In this document: positions 34,078-43,579 of the stretch, one piece after another
Position numbering within the stretch: the first letter of the stretch is position 1
Layout: each line of letters begins with the position of its first letter
Notes under the pieces: model-generated
Told to the model about the DNA's origin: nothing
What the model saw: only the letters and a program-made list of their open reading frames with translations
Databases searched by the model: none
Position numbers and translations under genes: made by a program
Source: Maratus speciosus
Lineage: Eukaryota > Arthropoda > Arachnida > Araneae > Salticidae
Length of the DNA: 64,000 bases
NCBI GenBank assembly: GCA_963932465.1
Contig: CAWVRF010001077.1
Location: forward strand, 372,001 to 436,000
Reading direction: 5' to 3'

Positions 34078-37000
34078 TACAAAAGAAAGCCACCGGGCAG
34101 GTTACTGTACTCTGAAATGACGTAGCTCGAGTAGTCCATGAAAACTATTTAGCATGGTTGCCATATTTTCCCGTCTATCACTTTCCCCATAATACATTTC
34201 GTATTAGCTTGGATTTCTTGTTTTTTCCTTCGAAGCCGGTAATAAAAGGTTGAACGCGCGTTGCTTGTCTTTTTATAAGTTAATCGTATTTTGTATATGT
34301 GTATTTTATAAAAAAAATTGATGTGTGTCACTGTTAGGAAGTATGCCTTACAGATGTTGTGCCGTAAATTGCAATGGGTACTATAAAAATGGCCCAAAGG
34401 TTCCCGTATTTTCTTTTCCGAAGAATTAAGACCTAAGGCGAAAATGGTTGCAAGCAATTTGCCGAAAGGATTTTGTTGTAACTCCAAACTCAAGAGTAAG
34501 TTGATACTTATTTGTAACTTTTCTTTTTTTCTCTCTCTCTCTTTTATGTTTTATAACTGTTTGCTCAAATTATTTCTATTAAAAGCAAAAATGAAGGTTC
34601 CATTCCTTATGTTATCGCAATTGTTTACTAATGAAATCTAATATTGTGAGCTGAACTATTATAAAATTTCATAACAAAAATTAATTTTTATGCAATATTG
34701 ATCAATGTCGCTTAAAATACACATAGTAAATTCTTTAATTTTCATGCATATAACCAACTTAGTCGTAAAATTAACCAAATACTATTTCGATTGACAACCA
34801 TTTGGCGCTTTCTGGCGAAATTTTCCTTCTGTTCAATGTTTGTTTACAACTACCAAGTTCACTTTTTTCTATGTTAAACAAAGCTTGTTTTAAACTCTAT
34901 TAAATTATTTTTTAAATTGCATCTTTTATTTAAATCAGATTTTTTAAAATTTAAATTAGATTTTTTAATGATATTTTCTATGCTCCATATGTATTTTTTC
35001 ATTGTATATATATGTTGTAATTTATGTATAGTGTTGCTCAGTTCTGTCACTTTCAGAATTTTCAAATTTATATGAATTAATTCGGCATTTTATAAAAGAT
35101 TTCAGAATTTTAAATGCATTTTAGAATTTAAAAAAATTATACCAGTTCAGCTAAAATCTATGTAATTACATTTTTTAATTAACTATATATTATATATCAA
35201 AACATAATTAATAATTATTCATGTATAATTTGTATATTCAGATTTGTTGATGATAATTTGTATTGGTTTATAAAGGTTATATTTTGGGGAGGGTGGGGTG
35301 GAATGGGACAGTAGATTTTTCTCTTTAGGTATCATTCTAAACATTTCATCAATTACACATTGGATGAAGTAATGGTACCCCAATGTTCAGTTGAAAAAGT
35401 TGCTGATCTGCGTAAGCTATAATTGTATAAAGAAAAATATTATTTCAAGAATCAAAAGTAAATTTGCTTCATATACTTTTACTTAAACATACTTTTGCAT
35501 CTCTGATTCATTTTGGATTTTTTTTATCTTAATTATTAAAATATTAACAAACATACATTGATTAAAGAATTTATAACTCCTCAAACTTTATTATGTGAGC
35601 GTTTAGTTATTAATTTAGTATTAAAATATTTTTGTTGAACAGTTTAAGTGTCATAAAACTTTAACTAATTTATCATTTAATATTAATATATGTACTATAT
35701 CATATAGTATTATAACTGTTGTTATATTATAGCATGTTTAAAAGAGAAAAATGTAAGAAATCACTTTTACGTAAGTGCATTTTAAAGTTACATATTTGAG
35801 AATATTTTAATTTATTACCACAGAAAATAGGTTTAACTTTTAGTTTGTTTATATGAGAAAAATGTAAAATCATATTCTCACATAAATGTATTTTTACCTG
35901 TGAGTACCATTGTCTTTTGTTATTGTGACATTGTTGAATAAAATTTCTATTAATATTATTTTGTGTCCTTATTGTGAAAGTGTTGGCAGATACATTTTAA
36001 GTGTTAGAGAGTTGAAAATAACACTTTTAAGGATATTTAAAGATATTAAGAAATGCATACATATAAAATGTATTAATCAAAAACCTAATTTTAAGAACAA
36101 ATTAAAAAAAAATTCCATTTTTAAGTTGTATTGCATATTTTGTAATATGTTTATGACGATTGTACATAAAATGATAAGATGCATGCAAAATGCAAAACTT
36201 TTAAAAAGTCTCAGATTTATTTCAATTTCATTTGAACGGAATCTAAGTTTTTAGGGTGTTTAAAGTATTATGTTGTATGAATTTTATTTTTATTTCTTAA
36301 TGTTCAATTTGTTTAACTTATTTGTTGCAAAAATTTAACATTAAATGTAGAAGGAATTGAATGAAATATATTAATATCTGTCCCTTCTCAGGCTTAAGTA
36401 ATGTAGGAAATAAATTTTGTTTTTTTAATTTGTTCTCCAAATTAGGCTTTTGTTTAATATGACAAGTTTTTTAATAACTACTGCATTCAGACGAACACAT
36501 TTCAAAATTAATGGATCGTACCATCATCAGGCTTTGATTCATGCGGTATCTTATCACAATTTGTGATGTAATTTACCTATGTATAATTCAAAATATTTCA
36601 CCAGTGCAGTAATGCAGGTTGCTGTACTTAGGCAAGAAGAAAAAAAAAATTACAAACGTGAGAAAAAAAATATATACACATTTTTTCTAATGTTTGTATT
36701 TTATTTTATTTTTATTTCAATAAACACATATATTGTAAAAATATTTTTTCTATAAAACTATTATACACATTTTTCTCATGTTGCTATTTTTTTTTTACAT
36801 AAAATATATTGTACAAATATTTTCTTTCTTATAGTATAAGTATGCATTTCTCATGCATTTCTCCAATGCACTCCAAAAAATAATCAGAGCTCCAGAAAAA
36901 GAAAAATATATATATATATACATATTAACATGCATTGAAATGCTACTGTTAAGTAGTTCTCAACTTCTCAGAAATCGGCAATTGCTATTAAAAGAAAAGA

Positions 37001-37219
37001 AAAAAAAAATTATATTTTAATTTTGCAATTTTTTTATTTGCTTTAATCATAATAAAAATGTTTCCACAGAGAAAAAGCTGAGCAAAGTAATAAAATTCTC
37101 TTCTAGCCAAGTATATTAGAACTCAATATCGTTCGCGAATTCAGCGCCGACTTCTACAGAGGTCTACTCCAGCGACGTCACTGATTCCGTGCGGAGGCTT
37201 TCTTTTGTAGGGGGTAATG
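34078..37219 (+). mobile_element. P-superfamily-like transposon, decayed, 3.14 kb
   Basis: The inverted ends CATTACCCCCTACAAAAGAAAGCC are matched over more than 20 bp at the right (GGCTTTCTTTTGTAGGGGGTAATG). Both sides carry CACGTAG (34071-34077 and 37220-37226) inside a HINE unit. Exon 1 encodes a THAP domain. The remaining ~2.6 kb is AT-rich; a 114-codon frame at 35910-36254 has a CPYC pair but no assignable domain. The THAP start suggests the P-element superfamily, whose usual duplication is 8 bp; here 7 bp are identical. Confidence 0.65.
34343..34495 (+). pseudogene. THAP-domain exon of the P-like element
   Basis: The frame starts MPYRCCAVNCNGYYKNG, continues KVPVFSFPKN, a stop, then RRKWLQAICRKDFVV and ends at a splice-donor-like AGA|GTAAGT (GT at 34496-34497). 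The CxxxC start, the FPK block and the W of the KWL segment are THAP zinc-finger hallmarks; the later C-x2-H would lie in the next exon. A stop codon near residue 29 shows decay. THAP domains bind element ends in P-type transposases. Confidence 0.65.
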
Positions 37220-37698
37220 CACGTAGTCAGCATAATTTCATATCAAGGACTAACTAAATCCGAAGTTTGATGAAAATGTGTGCGTTAGTTCTTGAGATAG
37301 AGCTACTGCAAAAATAGTGTAAATCCTGCAAAATGCAGCATAGCAGCGCCACCTGCCGGGAGATTTACACCAAATACTAATCAGCACCAATCTATATCAG
37401 GGACTACCTGAACATACATTTTTATTAAATTCCGTGCATTAGTTCTTGAGATAGAGCTCCCACAAAATTTGTGTCACAGACAGGCAGACAGACGGACAGA
37501 CAGACTCACAGACTCATAGACAAACATTTTGTAAAAACATGTTTTTGGGAATCTCTGAACCCTAAAACGAGTAAATATGTCAAAAACTGGAAGTCGGAAA
37601 TTTTCATGAATCCAATACTTTCTTCTTGTAATGATAGAAGAAAGTAAAAACCAGTGGCGATATCCCTATAAAGGGGTTTCCATTTATTTCTCTTTTAG

Positions 37699-38495
37699 CC
37701 CTCTCGCTGCGGAATCCGAGCTTTCCTCGGGAATGCACTTTTCCGTCTAATTAACCCTCCTTTATTATTTCCATCAGTTATTTTTTATTGTAAATTTAGC
37801 CTTATTTAATCCCTTAATGTTTGGAAAAATCATCAAAAAAGTACCTAATTTTTTAATTACAGAAATTGAATAATTATAAGGCTTCTATATAAAATATGCA
37901 ATTAGTTTTTTTTTTTTTTTTTTTTCAAGGAGAAAAAAAAAGATGTTACAGAACAAATTCACATTTGTGGAAAAGCCATCATGCGAGATTTTCTGTTTTA
38001 ATGTTTGTTTTACGCCATACAAATTAATGCGAATAACACCTTTATTTTTCACATCTTAGATCTTTATTTATCATCATCAAACAATTTGAAATAATATAAT
38101 ATACATTAAATTTTGATTATTAGTAATTTTTTTGAGTGTGTTATATTTCGAAACATGCAATACAAAGTCCAACATCACAATCAGCGTCAAAAACCAAACC
38201 CAAGTGCTAATCTTCAAAGACATGAAACGGAAATGCCAGTCAAATTTTTCTGGTTTCAGAAGTTTTTTCCAGCAATAAATCTCCAGCCCGGAAATACCAC
38301 GGGCACGAGAAATAACGAACGACACCTCAGCCCGTGATATTGATGGGAGCGAGAATTAAGGGGTTAATCGGGGCATTTTCGCGATTAAATTAGACCAAAA
38401 TTTTTGTTTTGAAAAATCGGTGGTAAAAAAATAAAAATTCTTAAATACACAATTTTTGAAGCTATTTTTGATAAAACAGTTACGCAGCTAGAGGG
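37699..38495. mobile_element. TTAA MITE family L, copy 1, with nested A
   Basis: Starts CCCTCTCGCTGCGGAATCC after TTAG (37695-37698) and ends TACGCAGCTAGAGGG before TTAA (38496-38499). It contains an internal TTAACCCTCC junction near 37755. MITE A copy 3 (37810-38363) sits in its central GCCTTATTTAAT. The clean relative at 54716-55025 is uninterrupted there. Confidence 0.7.
37810..38363 (+). mobile_element. TTAA MITE family A, copy 3
   Basis: TTAA at 37806-37809 and 38364-38367. Starts TCCCTTAATGTTTGG and ends GGGAGCGAGAATTAAGGGG. The body matches copy 2, including AAAGCCATCATGCGAGA and GGGCACGAGAAATAAC. An open frame on each strand here is not conserved between copies. Confidence 0.75.
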
Positions 38496-39990
38496 TTAAT
38501 AAAGGATTTTAAGGCCAAACAAGCTGCTGTCAATTTCTGTTTTCATGTTTCATTAAATAAGATTAGTTAAACGTCTGAAAATTAGCTAACATAAAATGAA
38601 TTAAGTCAACAGTGTCTTTTGCTTCCAGATACTTTTTTAATAACGCTATAAGAAAATGATTTTAAATCACACGTTTTAAATCTGACGTAATTTTTACCAA
38701 ACTTTTCTTTTTGTAATATTCATCTGGATATATTTTAATTTTTAGAAGGAAAACATTATTATTTGTACTGTCTTCAGCATCAGTAGTTAAAATGATTATC
38801 TTGAAATACGAAATAAATCTCACTTGTACGGGCAAATATATGTATTAATTTAATCCGTTTGGCTATTTGAAATAGGACGTAATCACGTTTCACCCGCATT
38901 TCCTGTTTTTAACACATATTAAATAATTAATTGTTTTATAGTTTTTTTTTCTTTTTTAAATATTCACGTGTATAAACAATTTTTATGGCGTAATTTTCCT
39001 GCTTTTAAGACGTAATAATGTAATTCTAACTACATAGATGGTTTTCTGTTTATAATAGTGACGTGTAAATAAATTTTTAATTTAAAGGAAACATTATTAT
39101 TTGAGAAGTTTTGACAATTTTGTCAAAAATTAAAAATAATAAGCTTTTCTAAAATACGTAAAAAATATCACTGGAAATGCTGAAAAATTTAATTTAAAAT
39201 TGAAATAAACCGTCAAAAAATTAGGCAAGTTAAAAAAAAAATAAATGCAGTCTATAGACTGGGAACTTCTAATGTATAAAATGATCTAAAAATGATTAAA
39301 TTCCTATGTATAGTTTTTGCTCCTATAAAACTTTTTTAATAGAACGATTTTGACCAAATTTAACATTACATATCTCTTAAAATAATTGTTCGACTTAGTT
39401 GCGGTGACAGCGTTAGTTACTTAAAAAAAAAAAAAAAAAAAAATAGAGAGAAACTCTTACATTCAATTGCACGCAAGTCAAAGTCTTTCTCTACGAAGTA
39501 GAAGAAATGAAGTCCATAAAAATTAACACTAGAAGCTCCGGAAATTTCACTCTTTTTTTTTTTTTTTTTTAAGTCGCACCATAACTTTTATTTAAAGCTT
39601 TATAACTCATTTGTTTAAGCTATTTTTGTGTGATACATATATTGAACTCTTTTTTAAAGAAATTTCTGGTTCAATCAAATTATACATATTTGGTAGCAGT
39701 CAAACTGACTGCTCTAGACGCTTCTATTTTTAAAGAAATTTAAAAAGAATAAAAAAGTATTCATCATAGAGCTAGAAAATTCATTAAAATATTAAATTTA
39801 TAATTTCTGTAAATGTTTTTTGTTGCATTGTAACTCATAAAAAACGGATGCACGAAATTGAACTCAGCCGGCAAATTTTATTCGCAGGCATCATGATCGA
39901 CATCCACCATAGCTGATATTTTTGACTAATTTATGATAATTTTGAATAAATAAAGTTTATTGATTAAAGGGCAAGTTTGTTTTCATTTAA

Positions 39991-40667
39991 CCCCTTGAGG
40001 GACGGTGGGATATAATATGTCCAACCTAATTTAAACAAGATTCGTACCAGAAACTTTTAACTAAATTTTATATTTTTTATTTTTATTTTTATTTTATTTT
40101 TTTTTTGGGGGGGGGGGGGAGGACAAAGCGATATAAGTAAGCGTGCAAACTTAATACTGGAATCGGGCGTAAATTAACACAGTTGCGCCATCTTGTGGAC
40201 GGAGTGATAATTCACCTACGCGGGCCTTTAGTGTGGCACGTATTTTCTAAATCTTTAGTCACTCAAAGAATGATTTTCGTTTGCCACATTTATTGCAAAA
40301 CAACGGCGTAGCGAGAGGGACATACAGATGCACTTGACGCCACGACGCTTTCTCCGCCTTATCAGGGCAACTTCAGTCATTAATCAAGGTGAAAAAAACT
40401 TTAGAATTTTAGTGGTGTGGGTAAGAAAACAGTTAGCTATCTAACTGTAGTTCACACTCCATCCGTTACGTGGCGCATGACCTTGATTGATGTGACCTCG
40501 CTTTTAATCTTGCGGTTACTTCTCCCATTTAAAATAGGACGCTTACTTATATCGCTTTGGGGGGAGGATGTTGTAAAATTCCTTTTCCTTATTTTGAAAT
40601 AAAATTTTTAGATTATTCGGGTGAGAATTCAGTATTGCAGAGACATTATTGCTTGTATCTCAAAGGT
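39991..40667 (+). mobile_element. TTAA MITE family E, copy 2, with nested N
   Basis: TTAA at 39987-39990 and 40668-40671. The left part, CCCCTTGAGGGACGGTGGG...CGTACCAGAAAC, and the right part, CCTTATTTTGAAATAAAATTTTT...TCAAAGG, match copy 1. A poly-T/poly-G run (40080-40119) precedes the insertion of N. Confidence 0.7.
40124..40560. mobile_element. hAT-type element N, full-length copy
   Basis: 437 bp. The inverted ends are CAAAGCGATATAAGTAAGCGT and its complement. GGGGAGGA lies immediately left (40116-40123) and right (40561-40568), an 8-bp duplication within MITE E. The interior has GTTGCGCCATCTTGTGGACGG. Partial copies lie near 8352 and 11800. Confidence 0.7.
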
Positions 40668-41112
40668 TTAAAATATAAGTTGGCTCTCGGTGAAAAATGA
40701 TTTATCATGCCTGTTTCTTGCATTAAATTATAATATGTTGTAGGAATGCAAAGATAAGGGTAATGCAATCAAAACTACGTTTTTTTTTATCATTTTTGAT
40801 TGAGATTTTAATTTTTAAACGTCAGATATGTGCTTCATCTTTTTATATTTCTCCAAACGTTTTTTTTTTTATGTGTATTCGGCAGCCAGTGCGACATCCT
40901 TGCTATTTTAAATCTTGTGGATTAAAAATTTAAATTAAATAACGGCAGTACAAACCAATACAGTTATTTAACGATGTTAACCTTTGAATTAATCAAAAAT
41001 ATTTATAGATCAATGAGTATTCATAAAAAACATAATTTTATACAAAAACATAACCTCTCTTTCAAAATAGCAAAAATTCACACTTTCTACATTTAAATTA
41101 GCAAACCTTTAA

Positions 41113-41333
41113 CCCCTTAACAGTGTGGCTCGAACTGGATTCGGGCAAGACCACTTTGCTTGCTTCGTTATTAAAAGCATTTTGATACCACTAATTTGTA
41201 ACTGTAAATTTTTCTTTATTGATTGTCAGATATTTTTCTATTAAGTAAAGTAAATATTTTAGTATGGGAAAAGTGGTGTCCAGCCCCATTTTTAATTTTT
41301 TTTTGTAAGAAAACAAATGTCACTGTTAAGGGG
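41113..41333. mobile_element. TTAA MITE family K
   Basis: TTAA at 41109-41112 and 41334-41337. The ends are inverted (CCCCTTAACAGTG at both). Arms carry ATACCACTAATTTG and AAAAGTGGTGTCC. It directly abuts element C, sharing the TTAA at 41334-41337. Confidence 0.75.
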
Positions 41334-41337
41334 TTAA

Positions 41338-41537
41338 CCCCTTGGGGACGAGCGACACGTATACGTGCCGCAAATAGGCCTAAGGATCCTCGTTTATCCT
41401 CACCAGTAAACTTTTACTGTAAAATTTGCCTTATTTAATCCGAGCATTTTCCCGATTTGAATAGGCACAAACTTCTGTTTTTTAAAACCGATAGCAAAGT
41501 AATAAACATTTCGTAAAAGGCTCCCGTCGCGAAGGGG
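41338..41537 (-). mobile_element. TTAA MITE family C, copy 2
   Basis: TTAA at 41334-41337 and 41538-41541. Ends CCCCTTGGGGACGAGCGACACG and, inverted, CCCCTTCGCGACGGGAGCC. The CTCACCAGTAAACTTTTACTG arm reaches TTATTTAAT at the conserved spacing. Confidence 0.8.
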
Positions 41538-41541
41538 TTAA

Positions 41542-41744
41542 TAACTCATTAACGCCGGTTGGAAAGAAAACTTGCCATGCAAGGCGAACAAAATTTTTAA
41601 ATTTCAACACCAGTATTTTAGTTTGGAAAATTTCACATTATCTAATCTCAGATTTTGAGCTATTAAATAATTAAAAATTACAAAGTCACAAAAACTGGTG
41701 TAGAAGAATTAAAAAAAGTGTAAAGGAGGCTCGTTGTTAATGGG
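41542..41744. mobile_element. TTAA MITE family G, copy 1
   Basis: Follows the TTAA at 41538-41541 and ends at TTAA 41745-41748. Ends ACTCATTAACGCCGG and, inverted, CCCATTAACAACGAGCC. Inside: AACACCAGTATTTTAG with TTATCTAAT 30 nt later, then AAAAACTGGTGTAG. It is third in a K-C-G row without spacer DNA. Copy 2 lies at 48663-48858. Confidence 0.75.
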
Positions 41745-42080
41745 TTAAATAACATGATATTAAATGAAATTTACAAAAACCCATTTATCAAAATTAAGGG
41801 TGTAATTAGTCCCATGTTTTTCCTTTTAATACATAACCAATGAACTTCTAAAACGAATCAGGGAAGTGCCTTATCAGAATGAACGTATACACAAAATTTG
41901 AAGCAAATCGGATATTTCTATCAAGAGTTATCGCGTTACGTACATACATACGTACTTGCATGCGTGTTCCTGCGGGCTCATTAGCTCTCAGACTTTGATA
42001 TCCTCTGAGCTAAAAATTTATCATTACGTTCATACATTCGTACTTACATATATGTGGGTACATTAGCTCTCTGTCTTTAA

Positions 42081-42594
42081 CACTTTAGTGTGCAGCTTTG
42101 CATCCATGCAAAAAACACAGTTACGAATTTAATACATTTTTTATTTCGCATATACCTAATTCACACCAGAAAATTAAAATAGCAATATTTGCTTTAATTA
42201 AAAAACAGGCATTCCGCATTTAAATAAAGCGAAATTAATCATTGAAACTTTCTGGTGCAAAGTCAGATTCTCTGAAATACGTAACTTCTAGAAGGTATTT
42301 TATCATGGGAATTAAAGGTTAATGATCAAGTTTTATAAAATAAATAATTATATAAAATATGGTATTTGAAGATATACTTATTAAAGTATTCACTAATTTG
42401 CATTATTTTAGCGTAAAACAGCCATACGACAGCAGTTTTTACTTGTATTGCAGATGTGCAATAGAAAAAAAAGATTGACGTATTATATGGAAAATATATC
42501 TCTGATTTTTTTATTATTTTTCCTGTGTAATAAACCTTTCAGAGAATCATATATATTTTTTTCGAAACAAAATAAAAAATCGCGCATTTAAGGG
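42081..42594 (-). mobile_element. TTAA MITE B, copy 3, uninterrupted
   Basis: 514 bp between TTAA at 42077-42080 and 42595-42598, in reverse orientation. It serves as the reference for the nested B copies. The B2/B1 join (GGGAATTAAAGGTTAATGATC) lies near 42312, showing B is two TTAA units side by side. Confidence 0.75.
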
Positions 42595-43030
42595 TTAATA
42601 GCCTGTGAGGTAAAAATCTATCTTTTAGCTCCACTAATTCAAGAGTATTTGCTTTGTTTAACCCATAAATGCGCGATTTTTTATTTTGTTTCGAAAAAAT
42701 TATATATGATTCTCTGAAAGGTTTATTACACAGGAAAAATAACGAAAAAATTCAGAGATACATTTATCATACAATACGTCAATCTTTTCTTCTGTTGCAC
42801 ATCAGCAATATAAGGGAAAACTACTGTCGTGTGACTGTTTTACGCTAAAATAATGCAAATTAGTAAATAGTTTAATAAGTATGTCTCCAAATACCTTATT
42901 TTATATCATTATTTATTTTATAAAACTTAACACTTAAACCTTTAATTCCCATGATAGAATACGTTCTAGAAATTACGTAGTTCAGAGAATCTGACCAGCA
43001 AGTTTCAGTGGTTAATTCAGCTTTATTTAA

Positions 43031-43460
43031 ACCCCTCGGGACGAGCGTCTTTTACAGAATATTTATCTTTAGTCACAGGATTTTTGAAACAGAAATTTTT
43101 GCCTAATTGAATCGGGAAAATGCTCAGATTAACACGTTCACGCCGGCACGGTGGGTCACACCCGACTGTCTCGGAGCTGCCAAGTCTGCGGCTTTTTGGA
43201 TACCAGTATTTTAATACAAGAAATGTTGTTTCATTTAATTAGAACAACTGGGCGATTTAAAGGAGCAACATTTTCTCTAAAATAATAATGGTGTGCACAA
43301 AGCCGGAGACTTGACAACTGAGATAGTCGAGTGTGACCCACCGCGCCGGCGTGAACGTGTTAAATAAGGCAAAATTTAGAATATAAATTTACTGGTGAGG
43401 ATAACCACCGACTCTGAGCACCTTATGCGGCACGAATGCCGGTCGCTCGTCCCCAAGGGG
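43031..43460. mobile_element. TTAA MITE family C, copy 3, hosting D
   Basis: TTAA at 43027-43030 and a mutated TTGA at 43461-43464. Ends CCCCTCGGGACGAGCG and, inverted, CCCCTTGGGGACGAGCG. Split at AGATTAA/ATAAGGC by element D. Confidence 0.75.
43133..43359. mobile_element. TTAA MITE family D
   Basis: 227 bp with TTAA at 43129-43132 and 43360-43363. Near-perfect inverted ends CACGTTCACGCCGGC / GCCGGCGTGAACGTG, then GTGGGTCACAC / GTGTGACCCAC. Arms ATACCAGTATTTTAAT and AATAATGGTGTGC. Its TTAA target is single in the other C copies. Confidence 0.8.
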
Positions 43461-43579
43461 TTGAAAACGGAATGTCTGTTATTAATTAAAGCACATATTG
43501 CTATTTTAATTTTCTGGTGTGAATTAGGCATATATGAATTTTTAAAACCTATTAAATTCCAAACACTGTTGTTTGCATA

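Larger units (their letters stand above)
33855..37649 (+). mobile_element. HINE/Helentron-like repeat, copy 4, split by a P-like element
   Basis: Units with GCAGCGTCACCTGTTGAGCGATTT run to 34077 and resume at 37220 (CACGTAGTCAGC...). After a further unit comes (ACAG)n near 37485, the CTCTGAACCCTAAAACG block and the terminal hairpin ending about 37649. The typical 5' end is not found near 33855, so the copy is probably 5'-truncated. Confidence 0.6.
37650..39450 (+). repeat. dispersed repeat R1, copy 2, carrying L and A
   Basis: Aligns with 28655-30135 except for a segment (37699-38495) that is an L element containing an A element. The join TTTCTCTTT / TTTTAAGGCC is continuous in copy 1. The end is a poly-A run near 39421-39441. 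Confidence 0.65.

Noticed and set aside
34149..34493. 114-codon minus-strand frame
   Set aside because: It lies antisense to the THAP exon and the left end of the P-like element and has no domain of its own.
35910..36254. 114-codon frame with a CPYC pair in the P-like element
   Set aside because: It could be a leftover of the transposase, but composition is dominated by I, K, L and N and I could not align it to any P-type domain, so it was not called.
38077..38337. Open frames on both strands of MITE A copy 3
   Set aside because: The corresponding frames in A copy 2 (13798-13983) differ in length and residues, so no conserved protein is encoded.
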